Below, piece after piece: positions 1-5,969 of a stretch of 15,399 nucleotides of DNA (the first letter of the stretch is position 1; each line of letters opens with the position of its first letter). The notes below the pieces were generated by a model. That model made no database searches. It saw only the letters and a program-made list of their open reading frames with translations, and was not told the origin of the DNA. Source of the stretch: Macondimonas sp035325645 (GTDB lineage Bacteria > Pseudomonadota > Gammaproteobacteria > UBA5335); contig DAOKZK010000058.1 in assembly GCA_035325645.1 (NCBI GenBank), positions 1 to 15,399 of the forward strand. The letters are read 5' to 3'. The translations under genes were made by a program, and so were the position numbers.

Positions 1-41
1 TGAGGCCCCGTGTTTTTCTTGCCGAACAACTTGCCGAACAT
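1..41 (-). CDS. 5' end of an unidentified minus-strand gene (partial)
   Basis: Only the first 13 codons are in the window. They begin with ATG at 41 and read MFGKLFGKKNTGP before the left edge. A good ribosome binding site, AGGAAG, lies at 51-46 with about 6 bases from its core to the ATG, which is the main reason to believe the start. The opening is short, basic and glycine/phenylalanine-rich. It does not look like the start of ExbD, which one would expect after exbB. The protein family cannot be named from 13 residues. It is on the same strand as the tonB-exbB operon but separated by a 263-base gap, so it may have its own promoter. Confidence 0.5.
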   Translation of the reverse strand, partial: MFGKLFGKKNTGP

Positions 42-304
42 GTCTCTTCCTGTGGTTGTGAAACGCGTGGGTTCGCGTGGATGTTTTGAGTGGGGCAGCC
101 TGAGGGCCAATCGCAGCGCCGCGGTTCTCGCCGGCTCGCCGCTGCAACATGGTGATTATCGTGGGGACAGCGGAAAAAGAGGATGCGACAAATCGACGCG
201 CATAGCGGTCTACGGTCGGGGCTGCATCGTCGAGGCGGCGGCAATGCTGTGGGAGCAGGATCGCGCCGATCGGGACCGGCGCGGCAAGCGTGATGGGCAG
301 GCGG
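42..304. other. Intergenic gap between exbB and the next minus-strand gene
   Basis: I found no convincing gene in these 263 bases. One minus-strand frame stays open but has no start signal, no recognisable protein motif and no ExbD-like transmembrane helix. Two things are visible. A perfect 7-bp inverted repeat (CGCGCCG/CGGCGCG, 262-268 and 277-283, 8-base loop) lies just past the exbB stop but has no T-run after it. On the minus strand a GATAAT at 160-155 resembles a -10 box, but no good -35 sits 16-18 bases upstream. If it is a promoter it would give the gene starting at 41 a leader of about 110 bases. Confidence 0.5.
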
Positions 305-946
305 TCAGGAAGAACGCGAATCCGTTCGGGCGTAGAGCAGGTCGACCAGCTGCCGGCCGTTGTCGGCGGTCAGGGTGGTGAGCCGGCTCAGGGCGCGCAC
401 GGCCATGTTGTAGCCGATCAGCGCGGGAATCGCGGCGAACAGGCCAACCGCCGTGGCGATCAATGCCTCCCCGACGGGACCGGCGACGGCGTCCAGTGTG
501 AGCGCCTTGCCGGTGAGCGTCTGCAGGGCGTGCATGATGCCCCAGACCGTACCCAGAAGGCCCACGAACGGCGCCGTGCTGCCGACCGTGGCCAGCACGA
601 TGAGGCGGCGCTCCTGATCGCTGCGGATGGGCGCCTGGGCATCGGCCAACCGGGCTTCCAGTTCCGGCGCATCGACATCCCGCCGGGCCAGCAGTCGCGC
701 CGCGGCCTGGCGCAGCCGCGCAGTGGGGCAGTCGGCGGGTAGGCTCTCGAGGCCGCCGAGATCGCCCCGTTCGATGCAGCCCGCGGCCTGTTGCTCCAAC
801 CGATGCCAGCGACGCAATTGCCAGAACTTTTCGAGGATGACCGCCCAGCTCAGGATGGACATCACGACGAGAGTGATGAATACGCCCCGGATCACCGGAT
901 CGGCATGCGCCCACCAGCCGAGCCAGAGGGGAGAAGAGGGTTCCAT
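305..946 (-). CDS. exbB: ExbB: MotA/TolQ/ExbB-family proton channel subunit
   Basis: Inner-membrane proton channel protein of 213 residues that would energise TonB using the proton motive force. Three transmembrane helices are visible at about 18-40, 115-140 and 157-180, with a charged cytoplasmic stretch between the first two. The family signature GSTAPFVGLLGTVWGI spans residues 122-137, and EALIATAVGL starts at Glu160, which matches the functionally important glutamate of E. coli ExbB. The ATG at 946 is chosen because AAGGAG lies 6 bases upstream (958-953) and homology starts there; a longer open frame to 1093 overlaps tonB and has no support. tonB lies 62 bases upstream in the same orientation. 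Its usual partner ExbD is not found downstream in the window, so it must be elsewhere or replaced. TolQ is less likely because tonB is adjacent and tolR/tolA are absent. Confidence 0.9.
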   Translation of the reverse strand: MEPSSPLWLGWWAHADPVIRGVFITLVVMSILSWAVILEKFWQLRRWHRLEQQAAGCIERGDLGGLESLPADCPTARLRQAAARLLARRDVDAPELEARLADAQAPIRSDQERRLIVLATVGSTAPFVGLLGTVWGIMHALQTLTGKALTLDAVAGPVGEALIATAVGLFAAIPALIGYNMAVRALSRLTTLTADNGRQLVDLLYARTDSRSS

Positions 947-1008
947 TGAGCACTCCTTGGCGTTGATCGGAAATCGGCCCGGGCAGCCGTCCGGATACAG
1001 AAAGGGAT

Positions 1009-1818
1009 TCAGCGGTTGATCCTGAAGACGATGGGCACCTCCACCGTTGCCGCGACCGGCTTGCCGAGGCGTGTGGCGGGCCGGAATTGCCAACGACTCA
1101 CCGCCGCGAGGGCGGCGTCATCCAGCATGGGGTAGCCGGAGGAAGCGGCGAGGCTCACTTGGGTGGGATGACCCTCGGGATCGAGCGTCACGCGCAGCCG
1201 CACCGTCCCCTGCCAGCCGCGGCGCAACGCGAGCGGCGGATACTCGGGCGCGGGGTTGAGACGATAGGCCGCGCCGAGGTCGATGGCTACCGGAGCGAGT
1301 GCGTCGGCTTCGGAGCTGGGTCGCCCAGGCGGGACGGCGGTTGATTCGCTCCACGTAGAATGGCTCGGCGACTCAGACGATTCGCTGACTTCGGGCGCAG
1401 TCGGTCTCGGCACAGGCTGGGGAGTCGGTGCGGGTTTGACAACCGGCTTGGTCACGGGCTTGGTGGCCGATTTGACGATGGGCTTGGTGACAGGCTCGGG
1501 CGGTGCCGGACGAGGCGGGGCAGGCGTAGCCTGCGGAGGTGCAACCGGCGGGATAGGCTGCGCCATGGGTGGCAGTGCGATCAGCGTGATCGGCTCGGGT
1601 TGCGCTGGCGTCATCGGCGGTTCGGCGGGCCAGATCAGCGCGCCCAAAACTGCCAACGCATGCAAGCCCAGCGAAAGAATCGCTAGCCGGATGAACGGAT
1701 CCCGCGCCTTGGGCTGACCCAGGATGGGCAGTGTCGCCACCGGTCGCGCCGGCTTGCTGTGCTCGGCCGGTGGCGTCCGCGCTGCGGGGAAGGCCAGAGG
1801 CAGCAAGGAAGCGCTCAT
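1009..1818 (-). CDS. tonB: TonB: periplasm-spanning energy transducer
   Basis: Links the ExbB proton channel to TonB-dependent outer-membrane receptors, so that substrates such as ferric siderophores can be imported. The protein has 269 residues. A cytoplasmic tail of about 42 residues precedes one transmembrane helix at 43-64, which carries the Ser-x3-His pair (Ser49, His53) typical of TonB anchors. A proline-rich spacer follows at about 66-165, with repeated lysine-proline units such as TKPVTKPVVKP. The C-terminal domain contains YPPLALRRGWQGTV, a SSGYPMLDDAAL segment, WQFRPA and a final VPIVFRI strand, all usual TonB C-terminal signatures. ATG at 1818 is chosen because it overlaps the stop of the upstream PepSY gene as ATGA and has GGAGG at 1834-1830; an upstream in-frame ATG at 1836 is possible. 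Translational coupling to the PepSY gene is likely. Confidence 0.92.
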   Translation of the reverse strand: MSASLLPLAFPAARTPPAEHSKPARPVATLPILGQPKARDPFIRLAILSLGLHALAVLGALIWPAEPPMTPAQPEPITLIALPPMAQPIPPVAPPQATPAPPRPAPPEPVTKPIVKSATKPVTKPVVKPAPTPQPVPRPTAPEVSESSESPSHSTWSESTAVPPGRPSSEADALAPVAIDLGAAYRLNPAPEYPPLALRRGWQGTVRLRVTLDPEGHPTQVSLAASSGYPMLDDAALAAVSRWQFRPATRLGKPVAATVEVPIVFRINR

Positions 1819-3341
1819 GCGGTTCGTTTCCTCCATCGGCTGATGTGGCGGCTCAAACCCAGCGCCACCGTGAGCGCCAGCGCCAGCGCCGCGATGGATT
1901 GCAGCGTCTCGCGACTCGCCTTGCCGACAGCCGAGTCGAGGAAGCTCCACTTGTGCACCACGCTGAACACCCACCCCTCGAGCCGGTTGAGTGGCGTCAG
2001 GTGGGCGGCCAGTGCACCGGTGCGCGTTTCCACATACCAGGTTTCACCAGGGCGCTCGCTGAATTCCACGGCCATGACCGGCAGGCGCTTGAACACGAAC
2101 CCATAGCCGTCGCCAAAGCGATGCACGGCCTCCATGTGCGACACCGCGCCGGTCGGCAGGCCGGCATGCTGGCGGGCCAGCGCCGTGGCATGGCGTACGG
2201 CGCCGTCGGCAATCGCCGCGCCGGAGACAGCGTCCACATAACGATCGACCGGCTGGGGTGCGCTCGCAGGGCCGCCGTGGTGTGCGCCGGGCGCGGGGGC
2301 GGTGGGAAGCGGTAGCGCGATCCAGGTCGGCCGGCCTTCAAACCGGGTCAGGGTGAGGGCGGCGAGCTGCTCGTCGGTGCCGAGTGCGCGCAGCAAGTCG
2401 GGCACCGATGCGCGCAATTCGGAGGCGTCAAAGGAGAGATTCGGCGCTGGCGCGGTGGGATCGCCTTGCCAGGACTTGACCGCCAGATGCAGGGCGCCGG
2501 AGAGGGATAACGTCAGGGCGACGAGGGCGGCCGGCAGGGCAAGACGCTGATGCCAGCGGACTGCCGGCGGCCGTGCCAAGCCCAGCGCTCCGCGGCGCCG
2601 GAGCCTGAGGTATACGGCAAGCCCGGCGCTTGCTACCGCCGCCGTCCCAAGCAGCAAGCCCAGCATCACACCCTGAATCCAGATCGAGGATTGAATCGGG
2701 CTCCAGGAATGCATCCAGCGAAACAATTTTCCGGTCCAGTCCTTGCGGCGGTCGGTCAGGGTCGCGAGTCGCCCGGAAGCCGGATCGACATAGGCCCGCA
2801 GGCCGTCCGGTCGCTCGAAGGCGATTTCCCAGACCGGCAGCAGGCGGTCTATGTAGTGATAATCATTGTTGAATGATACAAGGAGTCTTGCGTCACGAAT
2901 GGGGCTAGCCGTGTCCCCGGCGTAGTGCCTTGCCAGCCGTTCCGCCCACAGCCGGTCGCCGTCTGCGCGCACGGCGCCGGTGCGGGCGTCGATCCAGTAA
3001 GTTGTTCCTCGTGCCTCGACCCGGTAGAACGGACTTTCCCCGGCGGGCTGCCACAGGCGCAGGGCGTCGAACCGCTCGATCCCCGCGGCAGCGAGCGCAT
3101 CGGTCGGCGCGATCAGGCCGGCACCGTCCAGGGATTCGAACGGAAAGCTCATGGCCGCTGGCTTGGGGTTCAGGCGGGAGAGGACGGGATGGCCGAGCCC
3201 GCTCAAGGCCCACAGGATCACGGCCAGCGCGATCCACAGTCCCGCCTGCATGTGCCAGCGGTGCAGGCGACCGATGTCGAGCCTGGGGTTCGACTCGCGC
3301 GGAGTGATCGTCGAATCGGCGCTGCGTTCAATGATGGGCAT
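1815..3341 (-). CDS. PepSY-domain four-helix inner-membrane protein, putative ferrisiderophore reductase
   Basis: Membrane protein of 508 residues with helices at about 33-53, 221-245, 265-288 and 480-500 and two large periplasmic PepSY-containing regions. It is an internal duplication. RWH(x20)H occurs at His30/His51 and at His264/His285. A stretch ending in HSWS (His211) is repeated as one ending in HKWS (His463), each after an aromatic, Glu-rich PepSY strand region. Relatives of this PepSY-TM family (FoxB, FpvG, PiuB, FegB) are linked to iron release from siderophores and probably bind haem; the paired histidines fit that role, but this is inference. It is the first gene of the tonB-exbB operon. 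Start ATG at 3341 has only a weak ribosome binding site but is the only ATG before the first helix. A block of rare codons at about 2850-2886 contains a Fur-like sequence. The substrate is unknown. Confidence 0.82.
   Translation of the reverse strand: MPIIERSADSTITPRESNPRLDIGRLHRWHMQAGLWIALAVILWALSGLGHPVLSRLNPKPAAMSFPFESLDGAGLIAPTDALAAAGIERFDALRLWQPAGESPFYRVEARGTTYWIDARTGAVRADGDRLWAERLARHYAGDTASPIRDARLLVSFNNDYHYIDRLLPVWEIAFERPDGLRAYVDPASGRLATLTDRRKDWTGKLFRWMHSWSPIQSSIWIQGVMLGLLLGTAAVASAGLAVYLRLRRRGALGLARPPAVRWHQRLALPAALVALTLSLSGALHLAVKSWQGDPTAPAPNLSFDASELRASVPDLLRALGTDEQLAALTLTRFEGRPTWIALPLPTAPAPGAHHGGPASAPQPVDRYVDAVSGAAIADGAVRHATALARQHAGLPTGAVSHMEAVHRFGDGYGFVFKRLPVMAVEFSERPGETWYVETRTGALAAHLTPLNRLEGWVFSVVHKWSFLDSAVGKASRETLQSIAALALALTVALGLSRHISRWRKRTA
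2852..2870. promoter_or_regulatory. Intragenic Fur-box-like sequence
   Basis: By eye, 14 of 19 bases match the classical Fur consensus GATAATGATAATCATTATC, including an unbroken run of 11 (TGATAATCATT, 2857-2867). A 6-bp perfect inverted repeat, ATCATT/AATGAT with a 4-base loop, covers 2862-2877. It lies within the PepSY gene, where it encodes the residues NNDYHY, in a run of codons rare for this GC-rich DNA (AGA, CTT, GTA, TCA, ATA). It could control an internal promoter for tonB-exbB or act as a block to transcription, or it could simply reflect the encoded amino acids. Confidence 0.35.
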
Positions 3342-3361
3342 GAGGACTCGAAGGTATGGAC

Positions 3362-4252
3362 ATGCCGGGCGAGGGCAAATGGCAGATGATAGTCAATCGC
3401 AGCGCTGCCATGGATGCGGCAAATTGTCGCAGGGCCTTGCGGCGCGTCCTGCTGGCCCTCGCCATGGGCTTCGCTGCGCTGCCCGCCTGGGGCTGGGGCG
3501 GCACCGGGCATCGCATGATCTGCGAGATCGCCTGGCAGCACCTGACGCCGGTGGCGCGCAGCGAGGTGCAGACGCTGTTGCGCCTCGAGCGCGGCTCGCA
3601 TCGCTTCAGCGAAAGCTGCACCTGGGCCGATCGTGTGCGCGGCGATGCGCGCTACGATTTCCTTGCGCCTTGGCACTATCTGAACCTGCCACCCGGAACG
3701 ACGCGTTATACAGACCGCCTTTGTCCGCGCCAGGGTTGTGTGGTGCGCGCCATCGAGACGCTGCGGGCCGAACTGGGCGATGCGCCGCGCCCACCTCAGG
3801 AGCGGCTGCAGGCGCTCAAGCTGCTGGGACATTTCGTGGGCGATGTCCATCAGCCGCTGCACGTGGGCTATGCCGAGGATCGGGGTGGCACCCAGCGAAT
3901 GGTGCGCTATGCGGACCGGCGCGAGCCGGTCAGTCTGCACGTCGTTTGGGATGATCTGCTGATGGCGGGGTGGGCAAGCGATTGGCAATCGAGGAGCCGC
4001 GAGTTGGCCCGAGGTATCGGGGTGCGCGAGCGGCGGCTGTGGTCGCAGGGTGACGCCGCGGATTGGGCCATGGAGAGCTTTCGCCTGACGGAGACCTGGG
4101 TCTATCCACAGGTCGCGGACGATGTGATCGACGAGGTCGAAATCGGGAGCAATCGGCCGGTTGTCGAAACGCAGTTGCGCAAAGCCGGCTGGCGTCTCGC
4201 ATGGGTGCTCAACGCGGCGCTCGATCCCGGAGCGTCAGGTCCAGCGCCATGA
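3362..4252 (+). CDS. Secreted S1/P1-family zinc nuclease
   Basis: Probable periplasmic or secreted three-zinc phosphodiesterase that cleaves single-stranded DNA or RNA and removes 3' phosphates, as fungal P1 and S1 do. A basic n-region (CRRALRR) and hydrophobic stretch VLLALAMGFAALPAWG precede a mature protein starting WGGTGH. Numbering from that Trp, all nine ligand positions of P1 can be matched: Trp1, His6, Asp46, His61, His113, Asp117, His123, His149 and Asp153 (within GHFVGDVHQPLH and LHVVWD). The start is uncertain. ATG at 3362 has GAAGG at good spacing (296 residues); ATG at 3410 gives a more normal signal peptide of 28 residues but lacks a ribosome binding site; 3356 and 3386 are also possible. 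It is divergent from the iron-uptake operon, and its 3' end overlaps that of murU by 44 bases. A role in phosphate or nucleotide scavenging is inference. Confidence 0.9.
   Translation: MPGEGKWQMIVNRSAAMDAANCRRALRRVLLALAMGFAALPAWGWGGTGHRMICEIAWQHLTPVARSEVQTLLRLERGSHRFSESCTWADRVRGDARYDFLAPWHYLNLPPGTTRYTDRLCPRQGCVVRAIETLRAELGDAPRPPQERLQALKLLGHFVGDVHQPLHVGYAEDRGGTQRMVRYADRREPVSLHVVWDDLLMAGWASDWQSRSRELARGIGVRERRLWSQGDAADWAMESFRLTETWVYPQVADDVIDEVEIGSNRPVVETQLRKAGWRLAWVLNAALDPGASGPAP
3382..3400 (-). promoter_or_regulatory. Candidate Fur site and -10 box upstream of the PepSY-tonB-exbB operon
   Basis: On the minus strand this 19-base stretch matches the Fur consensus at 11 positions, including ATCAT in the centre. 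It also contains TATCAT (3391-3386), five of six bases of a -10 box, although no good -35 lies 16-18 bases upstream. It sits about 40-60 bases before the PepSY start, where an operator would be expected, and TonB operons are commonly Fur-repressed. If the divergent nuclease gene starts at 3362 or 3386 the site lies in its first codons; if it starts at 3410 the site is truly intergenic. Confidence 0.3.
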
Positions 4253-4886
4253 GCCGCTCGGGCGTGCCCACATCCACCCAGACGCCGCGGTGATGCGTGC
4301 CGCCGACGCGCCCCGCCGCCATGGCGGCGCGCAGCAGCGGCGCGAGCGGGAACGCCCCCGCAGGCGCGCGATCGAAGAGCGCCGGATGGTAAACGCCGAG
4401 CCCGGCGAAGGTGAGGCGCCTCCCGCCTTCAGCTTCTACCCTGCCTGATCCGTCCAGGTGAAAATCGCCTTGGCGATGATGTGCCGGATTGTCGACCAGC
4501 ACCAGATGCGCCAGATCCCCCGGAGGCAGCGTGAGCGCGCCCAGCGGATGGTCGGTCCAGACATCGCCGTTGAGCACGATGAACGCGTCCGGGCCCAGCA
4601 GCGGCAGGGCGCGGGCGATGCCGCCGCCGGTTTCGAGCGCCTGATCGCCCTCATCGGAGTAGCGCACGGCAAGACCGAATGCCGAGCCGTCGCCGACTGC
4701 GGCGCGGATCATCGGCCCCAGGTGCGCGAGATTGATCACCACCTCGCGCAAACCGGCCTCGGCGGCACGCTCGAGGTGATGAAAGAGCAGCGGCTTGCCG
4801 CCCACCGGCAGCAGCGGCTTGGGCGTATGGTCGGTCAGTGGGCGCATGCGGGTGCCCCGGCCGGCCGCGAGGATCATGAGTTTCAC
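4209..4886 (-). CDS. murU: N-acetylmuramate alpha-1-phosphate uridylyltransferase
   Basis: Cytoplasmic nucleotidyltransferase of 225 residues that makes UDP-MurNAc from MurNAc-1-phosphate and UTP, the second step of the anabolic cell-wall recycling route. The N-terminus carries the sugar-nucleotidyltransferase signature LAAGRGTRMRPLT (residues 6-18) followed by PKPLLPVGGKPL. NGDV at 106-109 holds the metal-binding Asp108, and GVWVDVGTPERL near the C-terminus is typical of the family. The start is GTG at 4886, which overlaps the amgK stop as GTGA; the alternative ATG at 4877 would begin just before the signature and leave the opening strand too short. Assignment as MurU rather than a generic glucose- or mannose-1-phosphate nucleotidyltransferase rests on the small size and on the adjacent amgK. 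In Pseudomonas this pathway bypasses de novo UDP-MurNAc synthesis and underlies intrinsic fosfomycin resistance. The 3' end overlaps the nuclease gene on the other strand. Confidence 0.9.
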   Translation of the reverse strand: MKLMILAAGRGTRMRPLTDHTPKPLLPVGGKPLLFHHLERAAEAGLREVVINLAHLGPMIRAAVGDGSAFGLAVRYSDEGDQALETGGGIARALPLLGPDAFIVLNGDVWTDHPLGALTLPPGDLAHLVLVDNPAHHRQGDFHLDGSGRVEAEGGRRLTFAGLGVYHPALFDRAPAGAFPLAPLLRAAMAAGRVGGTHHRGVWVDVGTPERLMALDLTLRDRAPR

Positions 4887-5878
4887 GCCGTACTCACATC
4901 CGCATGCAGTTCGGCCAGCAGCGCGCCCAAGGGGGCGAGATCGCCGCGTCGGCGGATGGCGGCGTCGAGGTAGCCGAGAAAACGCGGCGCCTCCTCCAGA
5001 TAGCGCGGCTTGCCGTCGCGATGCTTGAGGCGGGCGAAGATGCCCAGCACCTTCAAATGGCGCTGCGTGCCCATCCAGTCCAGATCACGCAGGAAATCCT
5101 CGGGCCGCGCCGGCACGGCGATACCGGCGCGGCGGGCGGCTTCCCAGTAGAACAGCCCCCAGGCCTCGGTCTGGTCATCCGGCCAGCTGATGAAGGCATC
5201 GCGCAGCAGCGAGGCCACATCGTAGGTCACGGGGCCATACACCGCGTCCTGAAAGTCGATCACCCCGGGACCGGCCGCACCCACGAGCAGGTTGCGCGCC
5301 ATGAAATCCCGGTGCACGAACACCTGGGTTTGCGCGAGGGCGGCCGTTACCAGTGCATCGGCAAGCGCATCCCAGGTTTGCCGCTGGGCAGGGGTCAGCG
5401 CGCGGCCCAGATGGCGGGCCACATACCAGTCGGGAAACAGGGCCAGTTCGGCGGCCAGGCGCGCCCGGTCATAGGCAGGCAGTACGCCGGGGCGGCTGCT
5501 GGCCTGCCAGCGAACCAGTGTCGTCAGCGCCGCCTCGATCAGGGCATCGGGCGGCTCGCGGCGCAGCGCTTCGAGGTAGCTGCGCTCGCCCAGATCTTCC
5601 AGCAGCATCCAGCCGCGGGTCTGCTCCCAGGCCAGCACCTCGGGCGCATGCACGCCGACCTCGCGCAGCAGCGCCGCGACTTGGGCGAAAGGCGCGCAGC
5701 TCGCAGGCTCGGCGCTCGCGTCCATCAGTACACGTGTGCAGCCATCGAAGACGAGACGATGGTAGCGACGCGGGCTGGCATCGCCGGGAATCGGCTGCCA
5801 GTGCAGGACATCCGCACCCGCCTCGCAGCGGACCCATTGGTCGATTTCGGTGTCGCTCGCACCGGCCGTAGCGGGCAT
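4883..5878 (-). CDS. amgK: Anomeric N-acetylmuramate/N-acetylglucosamine kinase
   Basis: Sugar kinase of 331 residues with an aminoglycoside-phosphotransferase fold. It phosphorylates MurNAc (and GlcNAc) at the anomeric position, supplying MurU. The catalytic loop VHRDFMARN (His189, Asp191, Asn196) and the metal-binding DFQD (Asp208) are both intact, followed by the GPVTYDVASLLRD segment usual in this group. The N-lobe contains PGDASPRRYHRL, probably the nucleotide-binding loop. ATG at 5878 is chosen because GGAG lies 8 bases upstream (5890-5887); the open frame extends to 5998 but that part overlaps the divergent lptD promoter region and has no homology. Its last bases overlap murU. The gene is divergent from lptD by 91 bases, the same layout as in Pseudomonas. 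An aminoglycoside-resistance role is not indicated. Confidence 0.9.
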   Translation of the reverse strand: MPATAGASDTEIDQWVRCEAGADVLHWQPIPGDASPRRYHRLVFDGCTRVLMDASAEPASCAPFAQVAALLREVGVHAPEVLAWEQTRGWMLLEDLGERSYLEALRREPPDALIEAALTTLVRWQASSRPGVLPAYDRARLAAELALFPDWYVARHLGRALTPAQRQTWDALADALVTAALAQTQVFVHRDFMARNLLVGAAGPGVIDFQDAVYGPVTYDVASLLRDAFISWPDDQTEAWGLFYWEAARRAGIAVPARPEDFLRDLDWMGTQRHLKVLGIFARLKHRDGKPRYLEEAPRFLGYLDAAIRRRGDLAPLGALLAELHADVSTA

Positions 5879-5969
5879 GGGCGGTTCTCCGTGAAAGGCG
5901 AGAATTGATATGCTGGGCGCCGTTTGGCGGGCAGCTGGCCGCAGCGCAGCCCTGGCACAGGAATGGCGA
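5879..5969. promoter_or_regulatory. Divergent intergenic region with possible lptD promoter
   Basis: These 91 bases must hold the start signals for amgK-murU on one side and lptD onward on the other. On the plus strand TGATATGCT (5907-5914... read TGA then TATGCT at 5909-5914) fits an extended -10 box of the TGnTATAAT kind, with a poor -35 (TTCTCC, 5885-5890, 18-base spacer). This would give lptD a leader of roughly 50 bases. I do not see a clear sigma-E promoter, which controls lptD-surA in E. coli. No clear minus-strand promoter stands out. Confidence 0.3.

Noticed and set aside
262..283. Hairpin after exbB as an intrinsic terminator
   Set aside because: The stem is perfect over 7 bp but is not followed by a T-run on the minus strand, and such GC palindromes arise often in this DNA.
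42..304. Degraded exbD in the gap after exbB
   Set aside because: None of the three minus-strand frames shows the single N-terminal helix with its aspartate or other ExbD features.
10..381. Plus-strand open frame near the left edge
   Set aside because: It overlaps exbB, has no ribosome binding site of note and reads as low-complexity Arg/Gly-rich sequence.
1430..1500. Repeated CTTGGTNAC-like units as a DNA repeat array
   Set aside because: They encode the Lys-Pro repeats of the TonB periplasmic spacer, so protein composition explains them; too few and too irregular for a CRISPR or VNTR call.
4904..5908. Long plus-strand open frame (334 codons) opposite amgK
   Set aside because: The amgK frame has intact kinase motifs and a ribosome binding site; the opposite frame has neither domain features nor a start signal.
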